Origin: Xylogone sp. PMI_703
Lineage: Eukaryota; Ascomycota; Leotiomycetes
Assembly (NCBI GenBank): GCA_021399445.1
Contig: JAJTUQ010000004.1
Coordinates: 2,852,001-2,916,000, forward strand
DNA length: 64,000 nt
Direction: 5' to 3'
Position 1 is the first letter of the stretch. Each line of letters starts with the position of its first letter. This document shows, piece by piece, positions 10,712 to 22,600 of this stretch. The notes below the pieces were generated by a model that made no database searches, was not told the DNA's origin, and was given only the letters and a program-made list of their open reading frames with translations. Made by a program: the position numbers and the translations under genes.

Positions 10712-11622
10712 TCAAGGACTCGTCGTTGAGTCATCATACCGCTTGATACTCCTCTTCAAACCCTGCAGCCCTTTCAACCCCCTCATAACATCCGGTACCT
10801 CCTCCTCCAACCTCTTCCTCGCCTTATTCGCAATCCTCCACGGCACATTCGTTGATCCCCACCCTCCCCCTCCTCCAGTACTACCACCACCGACACCGTC
10901 GTTTGCAACTCTCCTCTTCACGCCATCGGTCTCCCAATCTCGTAGTCCGGCGGCATATATGGAAGGTGGGACTGAACTCGAGAGCGCTGAGGCTATGAAA
11001 GAGCGGCGGGGGGAAATCGGGGTGTAAGGGCCGTGGAGAGGGTTGTGCAGTGGGGAGGAGATGAATGTGTGGTGGGGGTATGACGATGGCGCGAGGGTTA
11101 ACTGGAAGATTTTCTCTTCGGTGTTGGGGGGAGAAGCAGACGATTCTTCGGCGTCGATATCGGTATTGGATTCTGAGTTGTGCATTGCTGATTCTCCTTC
11201 TCCTCTTCCTTCTTCTTCACCCAATGAATCGGATATCTCTATTGTTGCTTCTGGTTGATTGTGCGGGTGCGGTCTTGATGAATATGCGGACTCGATTTGA
11301 GATATTAGCTTATATCGAATTTGACGAAGACGGAAGAGCTCTGTTGCGGAGGATTCGTCTTCGAAGACGGCTATGAAGGCGTTGAGGCTTGGTGCGGCCA
11401 TGTTGTACTATTACCAAGGTCTTGGTTAGCATCTCTCGTTGGGTAGTCTGATTGAGACGATAATTCAAATACCTTCAGTCCCTTAAAGAATTCGACCTTG
11501 CCAAACCGTTCCAGAACCCGTAGGACCTCTCTTCGCTCCGAGAACGTCTTTGCTGTAGGCGTCATTCTAACATGAACGGTGCGGGCCGCGAGAGTCCTCG
11601 CCAGTGATTCTGCGGCTTGCAT
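10712..11622 (-). CDS. Conserved-looking hypothetical protein with short N-terminal alpha/beta segment
   Basis: Two exons on the minus strand, 11473-11622 and 10712-11407, with a 65-nt intron (donor GTATTT, GCTAAC branch, acceptor AATAG), give 281 aa. The N-terminus (RTVHVRMTPTAKTFSERREV, then LRVLERFGKVEFFKGLK) runs smoothly across the junction into YNMAAPSLNAFIAVFEDESSA. This looks like an RRM-like beta-alpha-beta pattern. The middle is acidic and Ser-rich (residues ~105-145). The C-terminal third contains Gly-rich GGGSTGGGGGWG and a basic helix (ANKARKRLEEEV). No catalytic motif was seen. Smooth joining of both exons supports a real gene. Function is not recognised; a nucleic-acid-binding or organellar role would be a guess. 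Confidence 0.75.
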
Positions 11623-14600
11623 TTTGTATGTATAATATGGCTTAGTTGCTAATATTCCTATTCTTCCTTTACCATTCGAAGCAAATGGCTTGCGGGCTCA
11701 ATTGGTCTTTTCTCTCTTTCGATAGACGATCTCGACTTGGGTGGATGCAAGATGTCAAGTAAGGATAGAAGAGCCTTAGTTGTAAGCTAGAACCAGATTT
11801 GAGTTTGATTCTAAATTTCTGCCCAAATACGGAATTATAAACAACTCTTCCTGGAAGCAGCTGGCATTACAATTCACACTGAAGTCCAAAATTCTGGTTC
11901 ACGATAATGTTTCTGAGCAAGCGAACTGATATTGATATGCTTTACGTAAGCACAATCACGACTGTGATTGGCCCAGGGGAGAAAGACATATCCGTATCCG
12001 GAACATATATGATCCAATATCATCTACAGGCTCTGGCATTTCAGATCTAAAGAATAATCAGGAACGAGCAAAGGGAGAAGACAGAAATCCTGGATTACAC
12101 AATATCTCGCATGATTGGATTCTGAGATATACTTGTTCTGGGCATGTCCAGTTGGATTTGTATGGGCCAGCAGTAGCACTACCGGTACACCGTCTTTACA
12201 ATGCCACGACAGTACGAGAATAAGACGACCCAATCCTGAAGACGGGAATGCGAAACAGGCTGGCCAGACTGGACGCAGCTGAACCGTGGTCCTGGTACGC
12301 GGGCGCTTTAGTACTCCAGCTCAGATCTCTTGGGACTGAGACTACAGAGCGGGGAGGCGTAATTTGTCTCAGCATGAGCGGCGTAGTTGGTGAGTGTGTC
12401 CTCCGCACAGTAAGAAGCACTGTTGGTGGGCTGCTGCTTAGAAGAGGCGCCGGCAACTAACAATTGCTTGATCTAGACATCGTCAACATCGTCACATTCG
12501 AGTTTTACTTCTGTTGATGCGGTTCCGCATGATTCCTCATCTGGCCAGTTGCAAATAGGTCTTGCTTTCTTTTTCCCCCTTTTTCTTTGTTCGGCGTGCT
12601 TCATGCTGGAGCCCATCCGGCCCGGCTCCTACCCTGTCTCGTCCGAATTTCGTGCGACAGTGACAACATACCGTGTCTTTTGCTGCATAACAGGCTGAGG
12701 ATAGTGATCAAGGATTACTGTACTACAGCAACTTGATAAGGGGAGTCAGCATCAGTGATAATACACGGATATGGTCAATCCAACGGACGGAACCAAATAG
12801 GCAATCGACGGGCTTATCATCTCAGTCAGATACCACAGTACAGTGATTTCGGCACTTGATAGAAGAAGCAATCATGTTGGATGGTACCGTCCAGCGGATG
12901 TTGCAGCAGGCTGATGTTGGAAACGCATGCTGCACGCTGGAACCTCAGTGCTGGGAGGAATGGTTTTTGGGCCCGAGGGGCGAGAAAGTGTTCCCAGCGC
13001 AGCGTAACCGAAAGACATTTCAGGGAGCGATCAACGCTACAGTACATCCGCCGGGACAAGTCATCTCTGCAGACTTCCATGCACCCAAAAGGGGAGAGAT
13101 AGCAACAACCAGTTGGTGAAAGGAAAGAAAAAAAAGTTTCTCCTCGGAGATTTTACAGTGGACGAGACTCTACAGTAGTATCACTGTACTCCGTACAATA
13201 CCACCGGCCTAACTGCTTCTTACAGTATTATGATGACAACCCGCCCTTCCAACCCGTGCAAGACATCCGCTTTAGGGGGAGCAGACGAAGGAGACTTACC
13301 CCCATTTAGCACACGCGGCGCTCGTAAATGCACTGGCCCCGGGCTGGGACTAGCGGGGCTCGGTAGCTTATCTGCGTTCTTCTCTCTTTGTGCTGGGAAA
13401 AGACGTTGGGTTGGACTCGACACTTGCCGGATCTTTGTCAGAAGTGACAGAGCAGGACCAGGACACAATTCCTCCGCAGCACGGAATACCGTTGGGTTGG
13501 ACACCGTTGCAGCAGGAGCAACGAGGGATCATCCTCCATTCGTGGCTCTCTCCTATTAATTGTTTCAGTGTGTTTGGTGCTCCTCCTCCAACCACGGAGC
13601 TCAGTCCGCGGCACACAGCCGAAATGCTTTCCCACAAGAAGTGGACAACGATGTCTCGACGTGTAAACAACCTGGATGGGCTGATGAGCTGGATGGGGCC
13701 CTTTTCTTCACGCATGCAGAGAATCGGATGCCCAGACCCAGGATGGCAAGGGCCGCCGGCGCTACGGGGCTATGGGGAGGCTGCTGTCTACACACCCGGA
13801 GCACCTTGGCTCTTCTTCCATCTGCCAGAGTTGTCTAGACGCTAGGATGGAGATGCTCACCGACACAGGTACCGCTGTATTATTGTGTTACTGATATACG
13901 CACTTTGCACACCAGAGCTAGACGTAACAGGCTCGAGACAGGCTATGGAGTAGAAGCTCAAGATGACACGGATAGGTGTGGTTAATGAACACGGGCATAA
14001 GCTCCACTCCAGGTGTTGCAAATCCAGCGAGAGAATCAACACTCAACCGTCGATTTCGGTATCAGGCGTGTCGCCGAGAGTCCGGAGCAGCAGGATACGA
14101 TGCTGAACTTGGATTACTTGGTCTTGCAGTGCAACAAAGTGCTGGTGCATGCGGGCGCAGGTCATTCGGTGCTGATGCAGCAAGAAGAGCGGACTCCAGA
14201 TGCAGCTGCCGCTCAAACCGCCACTGCGCATTGGGATTTTATGTCTCGACCAGCGCGGCTACTGCGGTTGGTCGCAATTTCGATCGAGATAATCTTTCTC
14301 TTCTAGATATGAATTTTCTTTTCGACGGCTTTGTTATGTAATGAGAGGATATTCCAGGCGCAAAACATTTACTATCGAAGTTTAATGAAACGGTAGTTCT
14401 GTTGGCAAAAACGGGTGTTGAGCCCGAACGGGTTAAATGGCTGCCGTGTAGAAAAATCTGGATGGAGCAGAAGATTGGGAATTTTCCCAGATTCCAGCCC
14501 CTCGTCTCGCCCCAGCCGCCGTTGCCTGTCAAGTTTGTCTCTGGGACCGCCCCATCATTCTGGGACTCGGAAGCGGCCTCTGCTGCATGCACAAAACCAC

Positions 14601-16016
14601 ATAATTGGGGGCACTGGAGTTATGCAGGCCGCTCTTCCCCGTGCAGTTACAGCATGTACAGCCGTAAAATGCGCGGAAAAGATGCGTGAGACACCGCGAG
14701 AGTCATGAGGGTCAGGCGGCTGCACATCTCCAGTGCCACGGCCGCTCTCTGTTGGTCCAGTTTGGCCCCTTGACAGGGCGCCGGGATGCAGCAGCCAGTC
14801 AGGGCCAGCACCACCGCACAGGGTCACGCTAGAGAGCCCGCCCCATCCACATTGCCCCTCGCCCCAATCCTGAACCCCGTCAGCACCTTCTCTGTACGGC
14901 TGGGATCACGGCGCGTACGAGCGATGTTCTGCATTATTCTTCCACGCAAAAGTGCCGAGATGTTCGAGCGACAAAAACCAGCACAATCCTTGCGTCTCCG
15001 GGTAACTGGGCTCCAGCAATGCCGAAGAGACAGACAGAGATGTGCTGGAAGGTACAGTAGCAAGATATAGGAAGAAAAGGGCGAAATACTCCCATGCGAT
15101 GCAGTCTCTATACAGCCATGGAGCAAACACAGTCCCGCCCACACGCAATCGATGAGCTGGTGCCCGCAGAAGCAGCCAGAGCACCGGAAGAGGAAGTAAG
15201 AGCAGAGAACTGCTTGGGCGACCAGGAGGGCCACCGCCTACCGAGTGGTCGTCCGATTTGTCGGGTTTCCCTCCACTGGGGCGGCCACTCACCCTCGTCA
15301 CCCTTTCCTTGGACGGCTGCGCTGCAACTGTGCTGGTCGGCGTCGTGCAGGCAGGGTCCGGGAATAAGCATTCCCCATCTCAGCGGGTGTTGCGCTTGGG
15401 ATGTCTTGCTCTTTGGCCGTCCTGGTGGCTACTACCGTACGGCTTCTTTTTCCCTTCTCCACTTCCATTTCCAATCTCTCACTCTCGTGCCTCTTCTTTG
15501 TTTGCTGTCACGGTGGCTCTCATCTGCTAATGGATCCTTACTCTCGACCTCTTTCCATCGGTATAAGCTTGTGAGAAAAAGTGCTTGCTCTTCACTATCG
15601 TCTTCGAATCTCGGCATTGTGCAGTACGATTTCTAATACGGCCTTCATAACAAAGATCGAGCCCACAGCCAAGCCCAATCGACGCATCCACTCACACTAA
15701 AAGTGAAAGAACAGCCAGAAAGAGAAGAAGAACCACCAAGCCCAACAACCATACACATCCAGACACGAAGTCTATCTATGCATCTTCTGTCCACCACCCT
15801 CGATAGCTACGAAAGACGCTAATTGACCTCCCACCCAACTGCCGTATAAACATAAAACCCGTTCATTTTTTTTCTCGCCCACCTTTATCAGGTCCAGAGT
15901 CAACCGTCTTCACATGGCCTCGTGAGCTCTCTAACTCTCATTTCCTTCGATCGTTGGGGGTCCTTCTGGTAGAACTTGTGGTAGTAGAGGGCACATTGCT
16001 CAAGTAAAGGAGGCAG
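11623..16016. other. Gene-poor region, 4.4 kb
   Basis: No convincing gene. From 11.6 to 12.2 kb the sequence is AT-rich; from 12.2 to 15.7 kb it is GC-rich with many overlapping antisense ORFs of low-complexity composition, which looks like unconstrained sequence. From 15.65 to 15.99 kb it becomes C/A- and C/T-rich, like a leader for the gene at 16017. A long promoter/5' UTR or a non-coding transcript would fit, but nothing in the sequence proves either. Confidence 0.55.
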
Positions 16017-17222
16017 ATGTTGAGGAAAGACGTCCCGGGCAAGCCTGCCCAGGGCACAGGCGGAAAAGATGATATACAGGAGGAGGAACGAGACCATGAA
16101 GCCTCACAGCCTTCGTCTCTACCGCACGAAGCTCAAGACCAGACGGCCATCCCCATGCCTTCCCCGAGGATGCACATGCCAGAAATATTAGATATGGTGG
16201 AGAGATTCAGTATACAGAGCATAGAGCACTCGAGACGAGGCACTTTCTTGCACCATGATGCCTTGCCCAGCCCGCCCTCATCTGAAGATTGGGAGAGGAG
16301 AATGCTATATCGAACACAGCCGTTCATATCAAGATATGATTCTCAATATCATGATCATCATGGCCAGCACGAGAACAGTCACCATTGGCACTATCACCAA
16401 CACGGCAATGACATACACCCTCACGATGGAGCTCCAATCCTCGAGCCCCCGCCTCTGTCTAGATCCCCTTCCTCGTCCGGCGCTTCGCGAGTGCTGCGCT
16501 ACCCCATCGTCTCCTGTCGGCGTACGCAAAGACACCTACAGACTCAGTTGCAGCAGGAGGGTGCAAGCATACGTGAGATAAGAACTATGGTCTCAGAGAT
16601 TATGCATAATCAACGGACCAGTATCCGAAGATCATCCTCACACTCACGGCCACGGTCACGCCTCTCCTCAATGTCGTTGCCCCAATCGCCAACTAGTATG
16701 ACTCCGAGCCACTCGTCTGCTCCAGTACAACGCGGAGAACGCGCTGCGCAGCACGGCGACGTCTCACAAAAAGAGACTCTGATTTTGGATGAAAGCAAAC
16801 GCCCAGAAGAATCCATGGAAGTTGATCCTGAGAACCGTATCCCAAGCCCTGAACCTATGGCTCTCTATCCTGATGATGATGACTACGCTGAATTACATGA
16901 ATGGGATCTAAATCCAATGCCCTTCTCGGTAGACGAAGAGACGATGCGATTGGGCACGTTTTTAGGTCACCGGAGTGGTAGTAGCAATAGCGAGGATGAC
17001 CCTGAATTTGGCTTAGGCCTGAAGAGGAGCACCATTCCGGCGAGTATTCGGAAGTATGCGATCCGATATAGAGGATGCGCTGAGTGTGTCGGTGGCACAG
17101 CGAACAAGGTGCGCAGTGTACCACGAATGAGAAGAAGGCGAGTGCAGCAACTTCAGCAGCAAGGACAAGCACGTGTCAGACGAATGAGCAGCCTTACTGA
17201 GGTGTCTGGAGAAGGAGGGTGA
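16017..17222 (+). CDS. Hypothetical low-complexity protein with His-rich segment
   Basis: A single-exon 401-aa ORF; an in-frame stop (TAA) lies 9 nt upstream of the ATG, so the start is well set. No known domain is recognised. Visible features are: an N-terminal polar region; a short helix-like block (PEILDMVERFSIQSIEHSRR, residues ~55-74); a His-rich stretch at ~112-135 (HDHHGQHENSHHWHYHQHGN) that could bind metal; a Ser/Arg-rich middle (SSSHSRPRSRLSS); an acidic block (PDDDDYAELHEWD); and a basic C-terminus (MRRRRVQQLQQQGQARVRR). The acidic, SR-rich and basic blocks suggest a nuclear protein, but this is inference. The length and the abrupt end of coding-like composition at the stop support a real gene. 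Confidence 0.6.
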   Translation: MLRKDVPGKPAQGTGGKDDIQEEERDHEASQPSSLPHEAQDQTAIPMPSPRMHMPEILDMVERFSIQSIEHSRRGTFLHHDALPSPPSSEDWERRMLYRTQPFISRYDSQYHDHHGQHENSHHWHYHQHGNDIHPHDGAPILEPPPLSRSPSSSGASRVLRYPIVSCRRTQRHLQTQLQQEGASIREIRTMVSEIMHNQRTSIRRSSSHSRPRSRLSSMSLPQSPTSMTPSHSSAPVQRGERAAQHGDVSQKETLILDESKRPEESMEVDPENRIPSPEPMALYPDDDDYAELHEWDLNPMPFSVDEETMRLGTFLGHRSGSSNSEDDPEFGLGLKRSTIPASIRKYAIRYRGCAECVGGTANKVRSVPRMRRRRVQQLQQQGQARVRRMSSLTEVSGEGG

Positions 17223-17287
17223 AAAAAAGAGAGTAAGGAATTGTCAAGGCGAGACTGCGAAATAACATAATTTCCCGTCATGTAGTC

Positions 17288-17679
17288 TTAACAGTACTTC
17301 ACCTCTTTTCTTCTAAGTCGATACGACTTGAGCATCTTCTGGATTTCAGCTTCTAGAGCTTCTTCGATGGTTGTCACGACTTCTTGGACCGATTGAATAG
17401 TCGGATTCTTCCATCTTCTCTCACCAAAATCCTGAATAGTCCTTCATACAGGCTAGGATCAAGGTTCATTGACCGTGCATACCTCACAGCCACCACAGTG
17501 ATGCTATCCAAAATATCAACCTGGACCACTCGAGGGCGCACTCGATGAGAACAGAAGTGATAGTGCGTTGATAGACGGGGCATATAATCTTCATACACCA
17601 AAGCATGGGGTGTTGGAGTTGTTTTCAAATCCAGATAACTGGGTTGCAACTGAAAATGGAATAAGGAACAGACATTCAA
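17288..17679 (-). CDS. Possible small spliced gene, unresolved
   Basis: A minus-strand ORF downstream of the His-rich gene encodes MPRLSTHYHFCSH.. and PRVVQVDILDSITVVAV. Past a possible donor (GTATGC at 17482) another frame reads WKNPTIQSVQEVVTTIEEAL then EAEIQKMLKSYRLRRKEVKYC before a stop at 17288. That helical, charged pattern is unlike random sequence. A 68-nt intron 17415-17482 would join them, but its acceptor (GAGAAG) lacks a pyrimidine tract. The first ATG in frame is at 17583; a CCATTTTCAG acceptor near 17655 hints at a further upstream exon. Function unknown, and it may be no gene at all. Confidence 0.28.
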
Positions 17680-17699
17680 ATAAGCATATATAATGGGGT

Positions 17700-19602
17700 A
17701 AAAAGGGAGAAATGCATAACCCGGCGTTTATTGATGAGATAATGATTTTTACGGACTGTCTCAGGCCCAGTTTCGAAGTATATTATTGTATGCAAATGTG
17801 TGTATAACGGCCGATGGTGCAGGAAAAAGACAGGCAAGGCGATAGAGATGTGCCGGCGGTCATTCAACCTTCAAGAAAAGTCAACACCGAAATTTGATGG
17901 ACAGACTGGTCGAATCGCATCGACGAAACGAATGCATTACAAGAAGATTTTTTAATACAGTGCACATGTGCATACATTCAGGGTTATTATGATGATGATG
18001 CTGATGATGATACCCCATAGTCATTTTAGCTGTACTTTTGAGCATCTTTCGAGAAAATACTACACCTTTTTAATTCATGACATGATAAACTTTGACTTAT
18101 GCTTTCTATGTGAAGAAATCCATCATCTATTGGAAATCTATAATGCAAACTCCTGGAGACTTGGTTGAATACTTCAGAGAAAAGGAGGATTCTAGCTTGG
18201 GCCAATCCATATACGAGCTCATTCATTCATTCACATAGGTGTCGGATTAAGATCCATCCATCCACCCATCTCTCTATCAAACTTTATACATTATCTCACA
18301 CCTCACCAGCACAGCACAGCACAGCACATAGGGTAAGGAGAGTTGAGGGAAAACGAGTAGAAATGATAACATTCCACTCAATGGGACCAAATTTGCCCTA
18401 GATTCTATCTACATTCAAATGGCCCAAAGCCCAAGCTCTAACGCCCAGCCTTAGAGAACTCCGGAAAGAGAGACTGAGTGTGAACGAATGAGTGATATCT
18501 GGGCTAACTAAGCCCAAGTCCCTGAAGCCAAAAACAATGAAAGATGCGACTTCTTCACACAAAAGTGTGCCTCATGATTCTCCTCGTCTACCCTCTTCTA
18601 CCTCCTCACCATTTTCTTCGTACTTCCTCCCTTCACGTGTAAGCTCTCCATCCATCCTGCTCTTTCTCCGTAGAAGACACCCACACTGAACGGCGTGAGC
18701 AAATAGTTATCGCATGGCACCACGAGAAAAAAAATGCAAAGCTCTTGGAACGAGTAGGAAAAAAGAGGAGCATGACAAAAAAAATGTCCAGCCAGCTGAG
18801 CTAAGAAGTAAGAAGGGGGCGTCGCGCCAAGTAAAGTCTTTCAGAAACGAATAAAAACAGCAGCATTAAGTGTTGGTGTAATATACAAACATCATCATAA
18901 AAGAAGTTCCCTTTTCTCTCTCTTTTCCTCCTCTCAACACCTGTTTCCTTCTCTTTGTTCTCTTGCTTTCTGAACAGGATGAGATGGATACATGTATTTC
19001 CCCTATCTTACCCCCTTTTTTCTTTTTCATCATCTGTATACCTCTTTATTGATAAAACGAGTGAAAAGAAGAGAATTCGCCGCAACCAAAATCCATTCAA
19101 AAACGCCGCTTTTCTATGACAGGGGGACTGCAAACTGCAAAATAGCACACCTTTCCCCCTTGTTGTCCGGTAATCTGGTATATTTCTTTCTGCAATACTC
19201 ACATATACACGTATGTAGTTGCAAGCACTAGACTGATTGGCTGGTTTAAGCAGGCATGTAATAATATGCCCGGCATACCAGATAGAACAAAACACACTCC
19301 ATTTAAGCAAACGTAAAGGAAAAAACAGACAATGACAGAGAGGGTATGCCCACGCGTGTGTATACGATTGTTTTCTGGCCAAGTAACGCAAAAAAAGAAG
19401 CCATACGTAAGCAAAATCTCGACAGTCCCCCCAATGCTTTGCTGATAAGAAATATAACAATGAATAGAAATGATTCTTTATTAAATATATTTGATTTTTT
19501 CGATCCCGGCCATAAAGCGTCCTATTTATGCCCAACCTTCGTGAATTGCATGGTCAAGTTCAAAGTTTCCCAGGTTCATTCCATCGTGTGTTATGCTTTA
19601 TG
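17700..19602. other. Intergenic/3' UTR region, about 1.9 kb
   Basis: Downstream of the kinase gene and of the possible small gene. It is AT-rich with simple repeats: GATGATGAT-like at 17990-18011 and CAGCA repeats at 18308-18328. No gene was seen. The 19.0-19.5 kb part may be 3' UTR of the Pom1-like kinase. Confidence 0.55.
18308..18328. repeat. Short tandem repeat (AGCAC)n
   Basis: Four copies of the pentamer AGCAC in a row in non-coding sequence. Confidence 0.85.
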
Positions 19603-22600
19603 CTATGCTGCTCGGCGAGTCATTGCAACTGTAGCCCCTGCCGATGCCATGTCCTGTTTTGCACTCACGCTTCTCGTCACGCGAGGCAAGTTGCTGGCTC
19701 CAGCATTGAGAACAGCACCAGTACTGGTCCGCTTGGCAGCAGGTATGAGGGGAGGAGGCACGCCCGAAACTGTTGATTGACGTCGGGCGCTAGTAGGCTT
19801 ATTTGGACTGCTCCCACTATTCCTAACAGCTTGGCCATTCTTCAGACTCGTGGTTGGTGGCTCGGGAAGGGGTCTACTGCCTGCAGGAGGTTGCGTCGCA
19901 ACAGTGTTATATCGTTTAATCGGAGACTCATTGCGCCCTGAAAGACGGGCAGGTGGTGGCGCTGAAGGTTTCTGACCCGTGATAAATTCGTGGTAAATTG
20001 CCTCATCGGGCTTCATACGTCTGTCGGGATCCCACCGCAGACATCGTGCAAGGAAGTCAAGGAAGGCCTCATCATCACATTTAAGTACCTGTTGCAGCGT
20101 CTTTGATGAAGGGCGACGTCGGCGTCCCTTTGAAGACACTGTTAGACGAGGTTTCCCTAACGAATCGAAGAAGAGTTTTCGGCGACTGCTCTTTTCGATC
20201 AAATGTTTCTCTGGAGGTCCAAAAACTTCCATAATACAAGCTAGCTGTTCCTGTTCGTTCTCGCCAGGGAAGATAGGAACGCCCGTATATAATTCTGCTA
20301 GAATGCATCCCAGACTCCACATATCAATCGGCATTCCGTAAGTCATACCAAGGATAACCTCGGGAGATCGATAGAATCGGGACTGAATATAGGTGTAAAC
20401 CTTTTCGTGCTCGAAACAACTAGATCCAAAATCGATAACCTTGATTTCCGAATGCAGGGGGTGTGTAAGAAGTATATTTTCAGGTTTCAGATCGCAGTGG
20501 ATGACTTTCTGCTTCTTTAATAAGCACAGACTGCTGAGAAGCTGTTTCGTAAACCTTCGAACAATCTTGAGTGAAAAGCCTCGGAAAGAGTTAGACTTGA
20601 TAAATTCATAAAGATTCATATCAAGAAGCTCGGTGGATATGCACAGATGGCCTCTGAAATAAAAACTCTGAACGAAGTTGACCATACAGTGCTTGTTCTT
20701 GGGGTCCTGTACTGTGATTTAGTGATTTGGGTTCTTCAACAAGCAAACAAAAAGAGTCAGAACTTACCCATTCACGCAGCTTTTGCAAAATATTGACCTC
20801 CACCAAAGCTTGTTGATGGAACCTTTTCTTGTTCCGAATGATTTTGACAGCAACCAATCCACCAGTCTTATGATCAATACACCTCACAACCTGACCGAAA
20901 CTACCTTTACCAAGAACATTAACAACCTCGTACCGATACGAGAGATGATCGCCAAGTACAATCTGATAGTCCCCACGTTCATCATCGTAGCCGAAATTCG
21001 GAGCATCGCTCTGGAGATTTCCAACGTGTTTAGCAGCATTTTGAGTACCACAGAAGTAGACCTCTTTATAATCTACAACTTCGCCCCGCTCGTAGATGTT
21101 GAGATTGGCCATTTGGATTGCATGCTGAGCTGACACTCGCTCCTTAGGAGTGGCACGTTTTCGAAGAGAGTCTAATTGCCTAGCTGCTTGTTCAGTCTCC
21201 TTTCGTCTCTGTCCAAGTTTCTTCATCTCGTCTTCAGCCGACAGGTCGTCTTTATCCATGTCAAATACCCATGGATCATGGGATTTAATGGTTGCAGCGG
21301 ATGTCTTGGGATTCAACGGCCTGTGTAAACCAGAAGTAGATGGCCGCGTAGTGATTGTGGCCGGTTTAACCTCAGCATCCCCAGAGTGATCTTTCTTAGG
21401 AGGGGGATTATTGCTGCTCCCCCAGCTGTCGTTGCGTACCCTGTCATGACCACTAGAAAGCACGTTTAGACTTGAAGCAGAGCTCTTCCTTCTCCGTGAG
21501 TCTAGATATGGAATGGACTTAGTAGAGGGGCTGGGGCTGGGGACGGCTGCAGTGCTTAAATTATTCATGGTGGCCGAGGCTGGAACCTTTGGTGGGGGCA
21601 TCATGTCATGTTTTGGAGGCTGTGGTGGATGTTCAAATTCCTTTTCGCCGGCCGTGTGAGAGAAGTTGATATTGCTCTTAGAATTGCTACGTTTCCAGCC
21701 CAAACTCAGTTTGCGTCGCAAGGAAGATGTGGAAGAGGGTGTTGACGGCTCGGGACTTGATGGTGCCTGTGGGGTTTCGCTTTTGGTAGGTTTTGTGACC
21801 TTTTGGGGTCGTGGACCGGTTAACCTGGGTGGTAAGCGCTCCTTGGACACCTCAATGGTTGAGTATTCAGTATTAGCAATTTTAGCTTGAGCCATGAAGG
21901 AGCCTTCCAAATCAGCCTTCGGAAGAGACGTAGATAAGAACGGCGACCGTGTTTGTCTTGGTTGTAAGGTCGCGATTGGCATTGGCGCTACAAATTCTGC
22001 TTTTGAAGGTCCCACGAGATTAGTGGACTCTGATCGAAGATGCCTGGCGGGGCTGTAGCCTTGGAGATTTAAGGTTTGGTCAGATTTCTTGTCTCCGCGA
22101 TTGCGAGAGAAGAACGAAGCCTTTGAAGCAGTCATGGGCGTGCTTGGAGTTTTTGCAGCAACCCGGGTAGGAGGCGTAGTATTTCCTTCTGAGGAAGACG
22201 GATCTTGCAACGCCGCAATCTTTGCTGTCGTAGGTGTGCTCAAAGGGAGAAGATTTAGAGGGGGCAAACGGAGGGGTTGCAGGTTCTTCTTCTTCTTTGA
22301 TGGCGTTGCGATAGGCTTTTGTTCATGATCAGAGGTGGAGGGCGTGGTGATGGTCTTCTTTGAGCCTTGTTCCCGTTCCGGTTTCAAAGAATCCCTTAGG
22401 GAGCCTTTTCCGGACAGGCTGTTTGTTGATGTGCTGTTTATACTGCTTGCATCGAACGGCATGCTCGATTTGCGCTTAAAGAACGGCTGTTCAGCAGGGG
22501 AGTCCTTGGGAGATTCATACGCTTTGGGTATAGCTGGTACTGGAGGAACATCCTCTTCGTTGTGACCGGTGGAACTATGAATGTTCCTCACTTTAGGCGT

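Noticed and set aside
12240..15640. Many overlapping ORFs of 60-180 codons on both strands
   Set aside because: They overlap antisense, have no domains, no splice logic and composition set by GC content; they look like chance ORFs in non-coding DNA.
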